A stretch of 64,000 nt of DNA from Larimichthys crocea (GCF_000972845.2 NC_040027.1:9271158-9335157), one strand, 5' to 3'; positions 44,366 to 58,322 are shown, counted from the first letter of the stretch. Numbers and translations: made by a program. Notes: a model not told the origin generated them from the letters alone.

Positions 44366-45639
44366 CAGCGGAGATTCATAGCCTATGCACATAACCGCCG
44401 TGGAGTTACAAGTTGGGGCTAGGGTTGCGATGGAGACAATACGTGGAAAGAACTTTCTGATAGAGATAACCGAGTGTCGACAAAATTGCAGTGACACACA
44501 TCGGACAAAGACGCATCCACCACTGCTCTCAAAGCGAATGTAAGAAACCCGGTGGCTGCACGGCAGTGGACAAATACTGGATGTGAGTCCAGTTCTGTAA
44601 TGATGACGGTAGTCCGACGTCTCTCTGTATTACCATGTGTCTCATGTGTCCACAAACCATAAATCAAGCTTAACTCCATAAAACCGTACAAGACAAAAGG
44701 GGCAGTATTCCATCAAAGTGTGCATTCGTCATATCAGGAAATTTGCATTGCAGGATAGCACGAAGAGGAAGCTGCTAAGAAAATCCACATTACCCAGAAA
44801 TGGTGCGAGGTGATGTTATTAAACGGCACACAGCGTAGTCGACAGATAATTACCAACACAGCTGGTTTCTGATCGCCGGCGATGAATATAATATATACAT
44901 TTAATGTAACATAAACAAGACTACAGGAAGATCCAATGTACAGCTGCACAGTTAGACGGTATTACAGTCCCCCCCCCTACATGCAGCTTATGTACATATC
45001 ATTGAAAACAGGCTGTGACTTTGCAGTCCTGCCTGAAATAGGAAGGTCGCTCGGCCATCGGGGGGGAGGCAGGTAGAATAGGTCTGAAGCCGGAGCTGAG
45101 TGAAGTCCAGGCCACCATGGGGAAGGGGAGAGCTGCCAGTTATAACAGAGAGAAGAGGGCTTGACTGAAAACATGTACAATACAAGGTTACACTTCCATT
45201 AGCGCCAGGGTTCTGAATTTGATATGAGCTGCCACGGAGTAAAGAGAGAGAGAGAGAGGGAGAGAGGAGGGATTTTACAGTACAGAAAAACAGAACAAAG
45301 TCATGCTGAAGTTAAACATTGGAGGTACTTTTGTATTTCCATTTTATGACAACTTATGTCCTTGTTTGGCTCGTTATTATCTTGTAACCTATATACAATC
45401 CTTAGAATTGGCTTCCTGGAATTTACAAAACAAATTAGCTCCCATTAAAATGTACATTCACTGCAGTACAACCTCTCCCCCTATACCTGATCAGTCCTGC
45501 TTTAAACTACACCCACATCATTACTGCTGTTCCGTACAGACCAGCAAAGCCATCAAATATTTTTATCACTGAACCCTCGACTGTTTTAACCGCCCTTAGT
45601 GCAGTGTTTAAAAGTTCATTTTAAAAACACTGGCTGTAT

Positions 45640-46490
45640 TTTTTTCAGGATTTTAATGCTTCAGCCTAACACAATATGTAAATTTTATATCCCACACCGA
45701 GGCGCGTATTCTTGACTTAGTCTGTTGTTCTGGCGTTACACTATATAACATCACCTCTCTGACTGTGAAGCTGTGTTATTCAACACCAACCTACCAGTGA
45801 GTAAATCGAGGGTGCATCGTATCATATCTTATTACAGCAACATACATGTTAAACAATGAAGGTCTCAGTGGTGCTCCCACCTCATTACCTCTGGAACAGT
45901 CTATCCTCTGTGCTTGATACCTTTGCCCCTCTGTCTCATTTGCCTATACGCCTCCATGGTACACAGCTGAACTACGCCAACTCGAGGTTTTAGGTCAGCG
46001 CCTACAGAGGCTTTGCATCAAGACTGGACTTGGCTGTTCAATAACAAATGTGTCACGATCATATTCTCCACCAAAAGCTAAAAGCTCCTATTATACAACA
46101 CAGGGTCATCAACACGGGGAAGGAAATACCAGAACTCTCCAGTGCTGAGACCACTTGAAACCACCAAGTGCAGCAACCTCTCAATCGCTTCCTTTTAATT
46201 CCAAAAGCAACACACTTCACGAACAGCTGGTCTCTGTTAACACAACGCAGACCAACCTACACCAACCAAACTCACTGAAGCCCTGAAGGGCTGTAGGTTC
46301 AGCGTTAGGGATCCTCTTGTTCATTATCTACCTCCATACTCTTGGCAACATCTTCTGGCACTATGGTATTAATTTTCACAGTTATGCCGATGATACACAG
46401 CTCTACATGTCCACGAAGCCCACATTCACTATCCCCTCAGGTACCCTCACCGCCTGTCTCCAAAGTCTGTGAGAGGACATAATATCCATG
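45640..46490 (+). mobile_element. Degenerate L2-like LINE ORF2 with YADD box
   Basis: The plus strand shows scraps of an endonuclease end (DLVCCSGVTLYNITSL), then an open frame at about 46290-46470 reading GILLFIIYLHTLGNIFWHYG, then FHSYADDTQLYMSTKP. The reverse transcriptase YADD is at 46383-46394. Stops, frame changes and internal deletions show it is dead. It resembles fish L2/Rex-like non-LTR elements. Confidence 0.75.
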
Positions 46491-46952
46491 CTAATGTCTT
46501 TTTTCCATGTTCCATCATATGAATTGTCGTGGTTTTTGTTTTTATTGATTTGACCACTGACAGATATTCTATTGTAGTGATTTGATGGAATCAATAAACA
46601 TTTTACTTATTTTACTTTTACAATGGTTGTATTGGCTGTCGCAGGTGCCTGAAATATTGGAAAATATTGTTAAAATTCAGATGTTGATTTAAGCTTGTTT
46701 GCCATTCGTGTCATTGAGGCAGAATATGTTTTATAGTGACCATTGCAAGTTCCAATTATCTGTGTTTTAAAACATAAGCCACCACCACTCTTTGGTCTGT
46801 CAGTGTCAGTGTGATCACCAGGTCTCTGTATCAGTGTCTTGTTACTCTACGTGTTTTCACATCAGCTCGTGTAAACTGATCCCCGTGTCCTACGTGACAA
46901 TGAAATTGCATTGGCTCCGTACCTTTTAGAGTTATCGGCCATCTGCGTGACC

Positions 46953-46999
46953 AACAGCATGTTGTAAAGTTATCTTTCATAACTTTACAACATGCTGTT
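46953..46999. repeat. Perfect 21-bp inverted repeat with 5-nt loop
   Basis: AACAGCATGTTGTAAAGTTAT at 46953-46973 is perfectly complementary in reverse to 46979-46999, with the loop CTTTC. Complementarity stops sharply on both sides. No gene or terminator context is present. Function unknown. Confidence 0.9.
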
Positions 47000-48756
47000 T
47001 ATGGTTAATTGTTTTAGAGCACGCTTACGTTGTGTAGCTGGGTTTGCCTGGGACCAATGTGCTTATCAAGGGACAAACTGAGGTCTACAAGTCTGAAGTT
47101 TTAGGAGTCAACAGCACAGCGGCCTGAGCAACACAAGGACAACCAGAGTTTGGCTCCAGGCAATATTTTCAGTACAAGCACCATTCGTCATAATGCGTTT
47201 TTTATATGTACATTTGACTGTGTGTGCCGGTGCCGGGAACAATGCAAATGTTGACTTTTATTTATTAGGTCCGTGTCGAGGGAAAACATCCATGTGGAAT
47301 TTCAGAAAATGGCAAAAACACTAGCAATGCACCGCAATAATGAAAAGTATGCAATTCATAATCAGAATAGGGTAGACTAAATATTAACTGAGTTTGTGGA
47401 AAGCAAACAGAGCCTTTCATAATAGCAACAATACCGAGAAGTGATTTGTTTATTGGCTTTTTCACATTTGTTGACCCATTTTCAGCCGGTTTTGCATTCA
47501 ACTCTTTGTGGTGTAATCCGTGTTTGTCCATGTATTTAAGCATTTTGAATGCACAAGGACCACTTCTTCTTTCCCCAACAGGTCCCATGGGGTTGACTAA
47601 TCAACAGTTTGGCCACATGTTTTTATTTATTCAGTATACAATGGTCCACTGGTTTAGTCAGACTCTACATTCATTATTCTGCAATCCCCAGACCATTTTT
47701 TAAAGTTTAGTTTGTGCGTGACCTTCATCTGCCCGAGCCTGAGTCTGATGAAGTTTGATTATCTCCTAAAAATGTCTCCTTATTATGGTTAAGACTCTTA
47801 CATCAGACATTTTGATTTGTCAAACACAGGTGTTAATAAAGAATACTAATAATAATTATGGTGGTGGTGGTGTTCCAGTTAATAAGTCTTGTCTGAAGCC
47901 GAGTTTCCATCCAATGTAGGGCAAATATTAACCCAATTTACAGGAAATCTTCAAAAGGAAATGAATCCGTCTTCTATCCACTATTTGATATAATGTTTAA
48001 TTATTATTACCTGCAGGAATATTACCACTGAAATGACTCAAAGTGTCAGATTCAGGGGTGTCCGTTTACAGAATATGGCAGAAATATAATATGCATGTGT
48101 TTGGATTAGTGTATTATCATCTGGAAATAAAACATCTTTATGTTTTTGTGACTTTAGAATGATGCAAAATAATTTTGCCTTAAAGTTTAACCAACTTTGA
48201 CCTTTGAATGTCTTTGTGTGGTAACAGACTGTTCAGAGGAAAGAGCTATGTCTTCATAATTTCAGGATGTTAGCTTATTGATTGGTATTTTTATTGGCCG
48301 TGTTATTGCTCTGTCATTCTTACTTTTAAGAACAAACTCTAGAAGATGAAGTGAGTCTAACTGCCGCGGTTTGTTCCTTAAAAGCTGCTACATAGCGTTT
48401 TGTGTCACATTTCCAATAAACTGTGCTGCTTTCTGTTGCAAATATTGCTTGTCTGCAATTTTCCCAAATGTGTCATAAAAAGGCAAACAGGGCTGCAGCT
48501 AGTACATTTAATGACAGATCCGAGTACCAGTGGTTCAGTATTATTGTTATCAGTATTGTTCAAGGCCTGCCAAGGCACACCTTTGCTGTTATTGGATTAT
48601 TACCATTGTTCTTAGCTTCCAGGTAGGGTAAGATCAGACTCCCTATTAAATTCATCTGATACACAAAGTTCTAGTTCTTGGTTCACATGAGTAAAAGAAG
48701 GAAGTTGGAGCTCCTAAATTTCTACTGGAATGCACGATGAAACCAGATTTCCAAAA

Positions 48757-48849
48757 CCCCGACCTCAAAATCCAAGATTCATTCATTCCCAGCACAGACA
48801 TCCCCCGACCTCAAAATCCAAGATTCATTCATTCCCAGCACAGACATCC
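48757..48849. repeat. Perfect tandem duplication of a 46-bp unit
   Basis: CCCGACCTCAAAATCCAAGA, continued by TTCATTCATTCCCAGCACAG, occurs twice with a 46-bp period and no visible differences, suggesting a recent duplication. Confidence 0.9.
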
Positions 48850-51800
48850 AAGGTTGGATGGCCATGCTAAGTAATTAAGACTAAATATCAATGAGTAAAT
48901 CAGTAAAATATGATACAGGACATCGCCCCATCCGTTCCTGGGAAAATTGCACTACTGAGTGCGTACGGTAAAAAGGTTTCCAGTTGCTTCCTTGCACTTC
49001 CTTACAATGTTTTTGGGCCCACAGAGCATGTGTACCAAAGTCCAGCCAAACCAGCTGACAGCGAGTACATCTGAGACTCCGACTGACCCAGCAGACTTCC
49101 TCTTGGCGCTCCACACAATGGAATGGGATATACAAAACATAAAACCCTTCTAGACTGCCCGTGCGTCATTGAACCACAATCCTGTGTGTGACACCTAGAA
49201 ACACTTCATTTCCTGTGATTGTGTGTGGGAAAAATATCAAGGAATTAATAATTGCAAAGCTTGCTGTTTTTTTGGTTTATTAGCAAATTGGTTAATAAAT
49301 TAAGCATCGGACCTGATTTTGGCGCTAAATGAAAAGTCAGGAAGTCACCAAAGTTTTAACACTTCATCCTGAGATGAACATAAATAGGTCAACCATGAGG
49401 TTACTCATTCATGATCTCTGGATGCTGCCTGTGTGTACAGCATTTCATGGCAGTCAGTTAAGATATTTCCGGCTGCTTGTAGCGGGCTGTACGATGTGTC
49501 AGGAGGCCTCGGTGGAAGACGCACACGTGGTTACGCAGAACAACTCGAATCCTCTCCTCAGGTTGTGCTTTTTTAGTTAAAATGATATCCTACAAAAATG
49601 GGTTACCAATAAATTCAGTCTTTTATACGTCCCACACGGGGGAATTTATCTTTTTGATACAGCCTGTTTGCATTCTGTAAATAATTACTTAGGCAGTGAT
49701 GGAACCAACTCTCTTTGTTTGAGACTACTCATGCAGCTCATGTCTGTGTGTGACTGCACTGTACTGGTATATTGTCGGCCGCATTGTGAACACACTACAC
49801 AGTGTTCATGCTGTTCTTTCTGAAATAATCTATTTTTGGCCAAAGGTTGAATCAAAAAACATCGGTGAACATTTTCTATCTGTAAACATCGGCAGAGATT
49901 TGAAGGCTGTGTATTGATGCAGGGAGATTCAGGTATTTTATTTAAATCGCTGTTACTGATTAGAACACATTCAAGGGGCTAATCAGCAAAGTCACCTGCT
50001 GCTGCTGCTGCTTTACTGAAACTTCACGACTCCTCAAGGACACATGCTTAAACGGCTCGACTGCAGGAATGAATGGACACTGGGCTTTGTTCAGGCTGAA
50101 GGCGAATCGGCTTTGTCTCTCAAATCAAGACGAATCGTCCGGAGATTATTATAATGTGCTCAGATTGGAAACTCTCTGCATGGATTGCTGTGGTAACAGT
50201 ATCAGTATAGATGCATCTATAGAAATCTGTAGGAATCAGGTTTTTCAAACCACGTGGTTTGGATCCAGTTCACAAAAATATTTATTTTTTAATTGTCTAA
50301 TCTTTCTAAAAGCATTCTGGATATGCCAAAAACAGATTTGGTCTGCCAGTCTGAACAAGGTCTCGGCATGTGAGTGTCTTTGCTGTTAACTTAATATAAC
50401 AAGGTGCCGTGCATACTTGTCTCTCCTGACTTTCATCACAATAAGGTGTAAAGTCCACTCACATCACATGCCAACTGTCCAGACAAGTAGTACAATTGGC
50501 TATGCATGAAAACGTCGGTTCATTCTGGTGCTTCTGATGGACTTTGTGCCTTTGTAAATGTTTAGCTCTTGGTTGCATGTTATAAAATAATAAAATAATA
50601 ATAATACAACATTTAATACACATCTGACATGCACACACACCACAGCTCAGCCTGAACTTTGCCTGTGCTTGATTTGAGCCAGTATAAATAAACGTGGTTT
50701 GAGGAACAGACGGACATTGAGTACTGTATCAACAGCTCTTTCTCTCACAGACATGTGGCACTGTGGGCCAGTCCTGTTTTCGTAGGAATTTTGTCTACAT
50801 TGGTCCAAATTTGCACTTCATGTCCTGTACCCACATACAGCGCCAGTGCAGGGATTAATGTTTGCTGTGCTGCATATGTAATGAGGCAGAAAGGGAGGTT
50901 AGATTTGCATGCTTCATGCAGGAGACTTGAGTTTGTGTCCCATCCCATCACAGGCCTGAAGGAAACACTTTCCCTAAACCTAATCAAGCCATAGTTTATC
51001 TGCCTTTTCTTTCTCCTGCTTTACAGAGTACTGCCTTCCATGGTGCAAGATCCAGAATTTATTATTATTTTTTTAATTAAGCTTATTTTATTTTTATCAG
51101 AAGCAGATGGAGCCTAAAAATGTGTATCCAAATTATCTGTGTGTCGAGTTCATGTCGTGTGAGAAAGTAATAATTTGTCTGCAGCTGCCATCATTGGCAC
51201 CGGCAAACGTGCAAATGTGAACAAATCTGTAAATGTGTTTGGTTGATGTCGCGTGGATGTGGAAGCACAGCTCTCTGAATTATGGCTGTCAATCAAAAGT
51301 TGGAACAAATTCTGTTTTGGAGGTAATGTGAGTCAGTGTGAAATACAGTGGGCTGTGACTGTCACGTAGGGACTGTGATCCATCCGTTGGTGGTTGGTGT
51401 AGTTATATCTTCCTCTGCAGTGTCATACACTAACTGCACTAACTAAAGCAGCTTTTTACAGAGTCAACAAATAGCCTCGTCTCTGTTTGCTTGACACCTC
51501 CATTTTTATTTCTCAGCGTAGATCATCGATCGGTCACCATCAAATACTTAATTGAACTTTATGTCCGAGTTTCGATTTAAAATGTGACAGCCCTGCTGCA
51601 AAGTGTTTTATGACATCCCGTCATTGCAGCCAAACGATATTCATAATGCAAGAAGTTCTGACAACAGCCAACTCGCCACTTCTTGTTGTAGATCACAGTG
51701 GATGTCTAAGAGCGCAGTTCCCATCTAATCTCCCCTTCATTTAAATTGTCAGTTGTCAATAAAGTTTAATAGATTAGAGAAGGGCTTTGATGCAAGCAGA

Positions 51801-53599
51801 ACGAAATTATTAATATGGAGGAAGTTGAACTTCCACATATGGTTTGGGGGCTGGTTGGAGACTGTTCCCAAAAAATAATCAATTTTATCTGAACATACCA
51901 AACTACAGGCTAATGTGAGATTTGTTTTCCCACCTGTATTTTGCAAAGGCCCGCCCTACTTAACCTCCGATTGGCTGGTTGGTTAGGTTTAGACACGAGG
52001 GGTGATTTTATGCACATTATAAAACATTAAAACTACATTTTGGTGTTCATAAATATCAATTTTTGTACATATAAATACATTTTTAGCAGTTATGCTGACA
52101 CAATTCATAGTTTACCTTCATTATTTCTGCTTAATAGTCACTAAAATACCTATATCTATGTTCTTTCACATTATTTGCACTGAAAGTCATATATTGTTGT
52201 ATGTTGGACTGCATTCTCCGCTAACAAAGTATGATAATCGACATCACTTGTAGCATATGGCACACATGCCATAAGACCACAGCTGGACTAGAAATCTCCA
52301 GAAATGTTGGGACCTCATCAGATTTACGTTGTGAATCCAAACGTCTAGGTTGGGAACCATTGGTATATCGGTTATAACCACTGGTATACCTGGTAGTGTT
52401 GTGCTTGTAGGCTGAAGGTGTGACAGGTGTGTGATATGAGAGAGCTTTCATTTGTTGGCACCAACAATCTCCTGTGCTTCATTTCGATAGCCGTGCTGGA
52501 CCCCGTCTGCTCAAAACCATGCGGCCATAGTCACAACTGTGACATTTAGTCTGTCCCTGATGATACTAAACTATTTAAAAACAGACAGTGAGAAAAGCCT
52601 CGAATATATATAGTTTGTCTCAAGTTGTCTATTAGGAATGAAGTGAGAACTGGGACTTATATCTGCTCCAATTTCAAGGCTGCCACTTTTATTTAGGCCC
52701 CTTGTGCCGTTATCTTGATTCCGGCATTTTGTTTTAATGAAACTTTGGATGCTACAAGTTAGCGCGCAGCATCAATCACCTCAATTAGGCAAGAGGGAGC
52801 TTTGGTTGTAGTGTGTGCATCCTTTATTCCTCCGTGCTGCGAAGAGATACCTTTTAGAATAAAGTGAACTTAAAAATGCTCTACATCTCCGTGTCCTATA
52901 TTCACTTCTTTGGCATACATATGTGCTGCTTTATAGCTCATACACTTCTGCAAATGTTGGAGATGCTACATTTTCCTGTCTGGATGTTGTCATTGTAATT
53001 CCTGCTGTAATTTTTCTCTCTGCGCCGCACACATCTTTTCTGTTTTCGTCCCTTTCTCTTGTGCTACAGTTAGCCAAGGCCGTTCAGGAGAAAGGAGCGC
53101 AATGTAAGATTGTCAGACCTGTCTGCCATCTGCAAAGAGGCTTGTCACAATCTGTTCCCTCAGCCATATATCTGGCTTCCTCCTGCAAATGGCTGCATCC
53201 TCTCCCGTGTTACATCCCGCCGCCGGTATCCACCAGCAGGGTCTCCTGAAGGTCTTGTGAAGGAGACAGCGGCGGGTCTACGGAAGAGTTTGTGGATGAA
53301 AAGTGTCTGTGAGAGAGGAGGAGGATTGAGGTGTGTGTGTGAAAAGAGATGAAGGGATTGCTGCCAAGCTGATGTCAGCATTAGGACTTAATCTAGCAGC
53401 CATTGACAGTTTTAGCTGCCAACACTTCTGATCACTGGATCATTTGACACAAATACAGTGTATAGTGATATAAATTTCACAGCGGACACATTTTTGATTT
53501 ATTGTTTTAATTTTGGCTGATGTGTCAAAAAACAACAATAGCTCGGTGTTATTAAGCCCCCAAACAGACTGCGACATCACTCCGGAATGACTTCCTCCG

Positions 53600-53805
53600 T
53601 CAACGTCCTCTTCAGTCTTTGTCGCCTCTGCCATTATTGTCCATAGAGGCTGCTGAGCCTGGTTACATTGCTCGTTTGGGCAGCTCCGGTTCTGTCACGA
53701 CACCTGTGACGCAAACGCTCACACTCGCCTGGCTTTCTGGCTACAACAGCAGCTACAGTTCACAGCACTTTATTTTACCATCCAATCGGGAAACTCTCTA
53801 ACAGA
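53600..53805 (-). repeat. Dispersed repeat R2 copy
   Basis: On the minus strand: GACAGAACCGGAGCTGCC, GAGCAATGTAACCAGGCTC, AGCAGCCTCTATGGACAATA and GGACGTTGACGGAGGAAG, in the same order as at 9170-9255. Unclassified element. Confidence 0.55.
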
Positions 53806-56090
53806 AGGTTGTTGAGTAATGTCATATTTGTTATTATGTTATGGCTTAATCAATATATTGTAGATTATATTAATATCCCTATTGGTTTTAAGTTTTATAG
53901 AGCACAAGCACAACTCAAACTCAAGACAAATATTTAATCAGTGAGAACCACGATGTCGCTCCTCTTGAGCTAATTCTTTGACCACGGCCAAGTCGATATC
54001 TGCCATTCTCGCCTAAATTGCTGGAGGTCATCGCCCTCATTTTCATTCAACGTTTCGGGCAATACTTCCTTCTCTTCCTTGCCAACAGTTCAATATCACT
54101 CTCATATCTGTCACCAAGAAGTCAGTTAATGCAGTTGTGTATCATTACTTGTACTGAAAGAATTATGTCTGAGACCTGTCATGATAAAGACAAAGAATAA
54201 ACTGGTACAGGGTCAGCAAAATTAATTTAATACCTACAGAGAAACAGACTGTACATTTTGAGGACATCACTGGCTTTCTCCGCAGATTTGAACCTTTGGG
54301 AGAGACTGAGTTTGCGTAAGTTGATGAAAGTATTATGCACTAGAACAAAGAAATTATACCAAGAGATTGTTAATCTAAGTGGTAGGTCACTGCAAATGAT
54401 GAATTGACCCACTACGGCCCTAATACCTTTTTTGACATTGGATCCCATGGTGACACTGCAGCTGTGCCCCAGTTCCAACCCATAAAGTATGCGCTATATA
54501 TTAATCTGCAAATGTTTTGGCAGTTAAATCATCTGCTATAAATTAGAGCAGCACTAAAAAAAAGAAAAATGATATTCAGTATGCATCGGATGTCAAACTA
54601 TTCCTTTGGAGTGCTGCTAACATTTGGGGGGGGGGGATGAGAACATTTCTGCCCCAGTAAGACTTTTATTCATTTATTTTGTTTGTGCAGGGTTGGGTAA
54701 CGTCCAGGAACATTTCAAGAAACAATCACATAATGTTTGTTTGTTTTTTCCAGTGTGCATTGCATTGTGGGATCCCTGTGTCCATCAAAGCACGCTCAAT
54801 AATCTGGCAAATTTAAGAAGAATACTGAAATCTTTGAGGAAGATTTCCAACCAGATTTTGAGTACATACTAAGGAATCAGGACACAGCTCAGATTTGTCT
54901 CTCAGGTCCCACGGCGAAAAGGTTTTGGGAGGTTTAGATTCCCCCCTAATTAAAATCGGTACCTTGCCGCAGTTCCCAAACGTGCACTACCAGACATTTG
55001 CCCCGAAGCACTAAGAAGGATTGTTACATAGCAGGAGCTCTGTTTTCCACTTTGCCGGATGACACCTCTGAGAATGTCCAGGGGAAAAAAAAGGCATTTT
55101 GTCAGGCTTATATTTTACCGGCACATAACCCAATAACCCTACTAATGCACTCTTGGCCTGTGATTTGTTCTCGTTTGTCGGTGCAGAAAGTGCAAGGGTA
55201 AACACGGTGCTGAAACATGAGCCTGGAAGAGGTGGAGGAGCTGCATCGGCTGCTGCCCTCCACAACCTCCCATCAGGGAGAGGGCGGACAGGCCTGAGGA
55301 GAGATAATTAGTGCTCCCCTCATTGATTTGTGTAGATTAATGTACTTAAAAAAAAATAAATAATAGGTTTCTATTTTTGCTTGCTGGCAATGGCACACTG
55401 TGTCAAGTTGTTCAAGCATAAATATCCAGTATCAAAAGGTGTCCTTTCCAACAGCCGACGGACAGGATTTGCTGCATTGATCTAATAACGCACGTTGTCA
55501 CTCATTTTCTCAGATGTGTTTGTAGGTTCAGATACATAAAGGGGTGAGACTGGATGGTGGTAATATTGTACTCGAGCTCCTCTTTCTCTGCTGTCACCAT
55601 CTGTGCTGTGAATCTCTCACTGCTGTAGTGTTTCTGCAGCGCTCCTGGCAGTCAGAGATCATCTGTCAATCAGTGTGGGTGCGATATTCTGACGTCTCCT
55701 TTCTTGGATTTCATCTGCTGATGAAGTTTCTCTCTTTGCAGCTGGTGCTTTTTCCTCTCTCTCTCTCTTTGCAGTTCTCTTTATTCTCCACAAACGGGAA
55801 ATCTCTGCAACGCATGTGCACCGGACAATTCTTCACACATGTATGAGACTTAGCAGGCTTATTTTTCCAGGTGAGGATGGATCATACCTGTATCATACAG
55901 TGTGGTTTGTAAATATTAGAAGAGCAATGTATTTTTTATTGTTGTGGCTCGCTCCGCAGTCCAGGATGTTAAATATTAAATGAAACAATGATTAAAGTGG
56001 TTAAAGTGCCGGCTTTCAGCTTTGAGTGTCACTAAAAATCACATGAACAACGTAAGAGCTGGAGCTAGTTTAAAGGTCCGGGGTGTAGGA
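53806..56090. other. Gene-free stretch
   Basis: Nothing recognised apart from a short poly-G run near 54630 and a CT tract just before 55770. One exon-like pattern at 55775-55840 was considered and not accepted. Confidence 0.45.
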
Positions 56091-56095
56091 TTCAT

Positions 56096-56461
56096 CAGAG
56101 CACTTTCACACCAGCACTGTTTGGGCCGCTTTAAATGGATCAGAGTTCATTTTTCCTCGAATAGTCTGATTCATTTGGGCGGGTTCACTTACAGTGGGAA
56201 AGCAAACGAACTATTGTGCAAACCAAAGATCAAAAAGCCAATCGATGAGCCCAGTTTTCTTCTTCCTGGTGCTTGTTTTGGGCAATACCGCCCCCAAATC
56301 AGCAGCTGTTGTAACTGCATGACGTTGTCCAGGCGGTTTGGTCCGCTTTCAAAAGTGCAGTGTGAAAGTGAACCAAACCAAACAAAGGTTTGAAATTTTA
56401 CAGCATTCCCCACCGAATTGAACCGAGTCCCCCGGACTAACCTGGTGTGAAAGCAACATTA
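56096..56461. mobile_element. MITE with CTTTCACACCAG terminal repeats
   Basis: Left GAGCACTTTCACACCAGCAC and right CTAACCTGGTGTGAAAGCAAC are inverted repeats. The interior has GGGCCGCTTTAAATGG, GTGTGAAAGTGAACC and similar words typical of a widespread fish MITE. Target duplication is unclear. Confidence 0.6.
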
Positions 56462-56464
56462 GTG

Positions 56465-56970
56465 TCATATAGCAGTGTAGTTGTTGCCTTGTAGGCATAA
56501 AGGAGAAACTAAGGAGGCTACGAGATGCGAGTTATCTAGAGCCAGTGTTCAGTTTGTCCTTTCTGGGCTATAGAAACTTGGCATTTCATCGATATGGCGG
56601 AGGACGTGGGAGATGACTTGCAATGCATAGAAGTCTCATTTTAAAGATTATTTTTTTTGGTCTTTTATGCCTTTAATGATAGTACAGTTGAAGATAGACA
56701 GGAAGCAGGGGGCAGAAAGAGGTGGATGTGACACGCAGTAAATTAGCCGTCCGATGCGGAATTCAAACCGGGGCCAGTTGCAGCGAGGACTATAGCCTCC
56801 ACACACGGGGCGGCCGCTTAACCCACTAGGCTACCGACCGCCCCATAGAAGTCTCATTTTAGACTAAGAAAAACATAATAATTGGTATCTTCAGGTGATT
56901 ATACACAAACAAAAACAACATGAATATTATATTCTGTAAATAGAGCCCCCTAAATCTTACATACTCGAAA
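56465..56970 (-). mobile_element. MITE family R1 copy interrupted by a SINE
   Basis: In reverse orientation: GAGTATGTAAGATTTAGGGG, then GGGCTCTATTTACAGAATAT and TGTATAATCACCTGAAG before the SINE, and CAGAAAGGACAAACTGAACA plus GAACACTGGCTC words after it, matching the R1 order. The insertion at 56644-56844 splits it. Confidence 0.65.
56644..56844 (-). mobile_element. tRNA-derived SINE with perfect 17-bp target site duplication
   Basis: Minus strand begins GGGGCGGTCGGTAGCCTAGT, has a B-box-like GGTTTGAATTCC and a TTCCTGTCTATCTTCAAC body, and ends in GCATAAAAGACC plus A-rich tail. ATAGAAGTCTCATTTTA flanks it on both sides (56627-56643 and 56845-56861). The exact duplication shows a fairly recent retrotransposition. 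Confidence 0.85.
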
Positions 56971-56999
56971 AAGAAGAACCAAAGACAAAACTGTACAAG

Positions 57000-58315
57000 A
57001 CTAACATATTAACCAAACAAAAAGGCTCTACTACGTGTGCAGTTTTTGTAAATTTACTACAAAAATACAGTATTTAGAAACATGTATGTATATATATATA
57101 TACTTTTAAAAGGTATACAGCTACCCAACTTCCTCTTACCTAGCAACAGATTAATGGGCTAGAATCAAAACTGTGCCAGTTAAAATATTTAAAGATTACA
57201 TAATAACATTAAGTTAATAGTTTATTAGGTGTCAAATCCTTTGCAGCGACTGTTCAAAGTCTACAACCAACCCACCAGCATCCACAGACAGTCATCTGTC
57301 CTCCCTGGCGATCCTTTCCAGGTCTAAGACTGCTGCTCTCTTTGCCTTCTGCTTTTTTTCTGGGTCATTTTGGTCCTCACAAGTGCACAATCAGTTGCAT
57401 TGAGATAAGATGAATAACTTGGCCCGTCAGTAGGTTCAAGATAATCTGCTGAATTGTCCTAAAAAGAGGGCTAAGAGTCTTTAAAGCCGAGTGTCAGCAC
57501 TTTAACCACACAGCCGTTGTGCTGGAGTTAAAGAGAGTGGAAAATGTGCCTCAGTACCGATCTGCTGCACTGGAAGTCACTGCATGACATTTATTTGTGT
57601 GGAATGTCGCATTTTAAGATCATAATAATGGAAGCCGTATGTTAAAATTAGTGTCTGTGTGTTTTTATCCACTCAACACTGGAGAAATCACACCTGATCA
57701 TATCACATGGCATTAAATATTCAGCTCCCGGTGACCCTTGCCTCCTCTCTCGCCCTTCGCTTTCTGTGACTAATGGCCAGAGCGCCACGCAAACAGCAAC
57801 ACACATCTTCACAAAGCCCTCCTAAGTGCCAACAGGCTTGGGTTTGTTTATCTGGGGCCTGGCAGCTTGGATGTCCAACAGTTTTTCCTGCAATGTGGAG
57901 CGTCACTGTCAAATTACATTCATAAATAGAATTTGGCTCAACGCTGGCACCACCCTATCATCGAGTCCCTGAGTCCTGGCTGGAATCTGCCATATATGTC
58001 TGAAAGTGTTTGGGAGTTCTGCCTTAGCTGACGGGGCACAGCGGATGTTCCCTGCACCCTGTAGAACTGGATTTGTGTGGAGGTTGCTTCAAGTACGTGG
58101 ATTTGGGATTTTTGCCCGACAAAAGACGAAAACAGGAACTGTAGAAAAGTTTCGATTTTAAAGCTACATCTCCATCCGTTTTCCTCCACTTATCCAGGGT
58201 CGGGTCGTGGTGGCAGCAGATTCAGCAGAGCTCTCCAGACATTCCTCCTCCCATACATTTAAACATGTTTTAGCCACAAATCATGTTAGTTCCAGAGGCT
58301 ATAGCAGTTTTACTA
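57000..58315. other. Gene-free stretch
   Basis: A short TA tract near 57088-57103 and unique AT-rich DNA. No exon or transposon end is recognised. Confidence 0.5.
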
Positions 58316-58322
58316 GGTAGGC

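Larger units (their letters stand above)
46500..53590. other. Gene-free stretch
   Basis: No host exon is supported. It holds the hairpin at 46953, the 46-bp duplication near 48757, a retroelement-tail-like patch near 49615-49660 (CGTCCCACACGGGGGAATTT) and AT-rich unique DNA. Confidence 0.5.

Noticed and set aside
46953..46999. Hairpin as a microRNA precursor
   Set aside because: Stem of 21 bp and a 5-nt loop are too short for a normal precursor, and perfect pairing with abrupt ends is atypical.
53070..53103. Possible 34-nt micro-exon with a pyrimidine-rich acceptor and GTAAGA donor
   Set aside because: Splice signals are good but the peptide is not recognised and no partner exons are found; one match is expected by chance in 40 kb.
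52923..53249. 108-codon plus-strand frame
   Set aside because: No recognisable domain, no promoter or splice context; consistent with chance.
55775..55840. Possible 66-nt exon after a CT-rich acceptor, with GTATGA donor
   Set aside because: No homology or neighbouring exons; the acceptor is a CT microsatellite.
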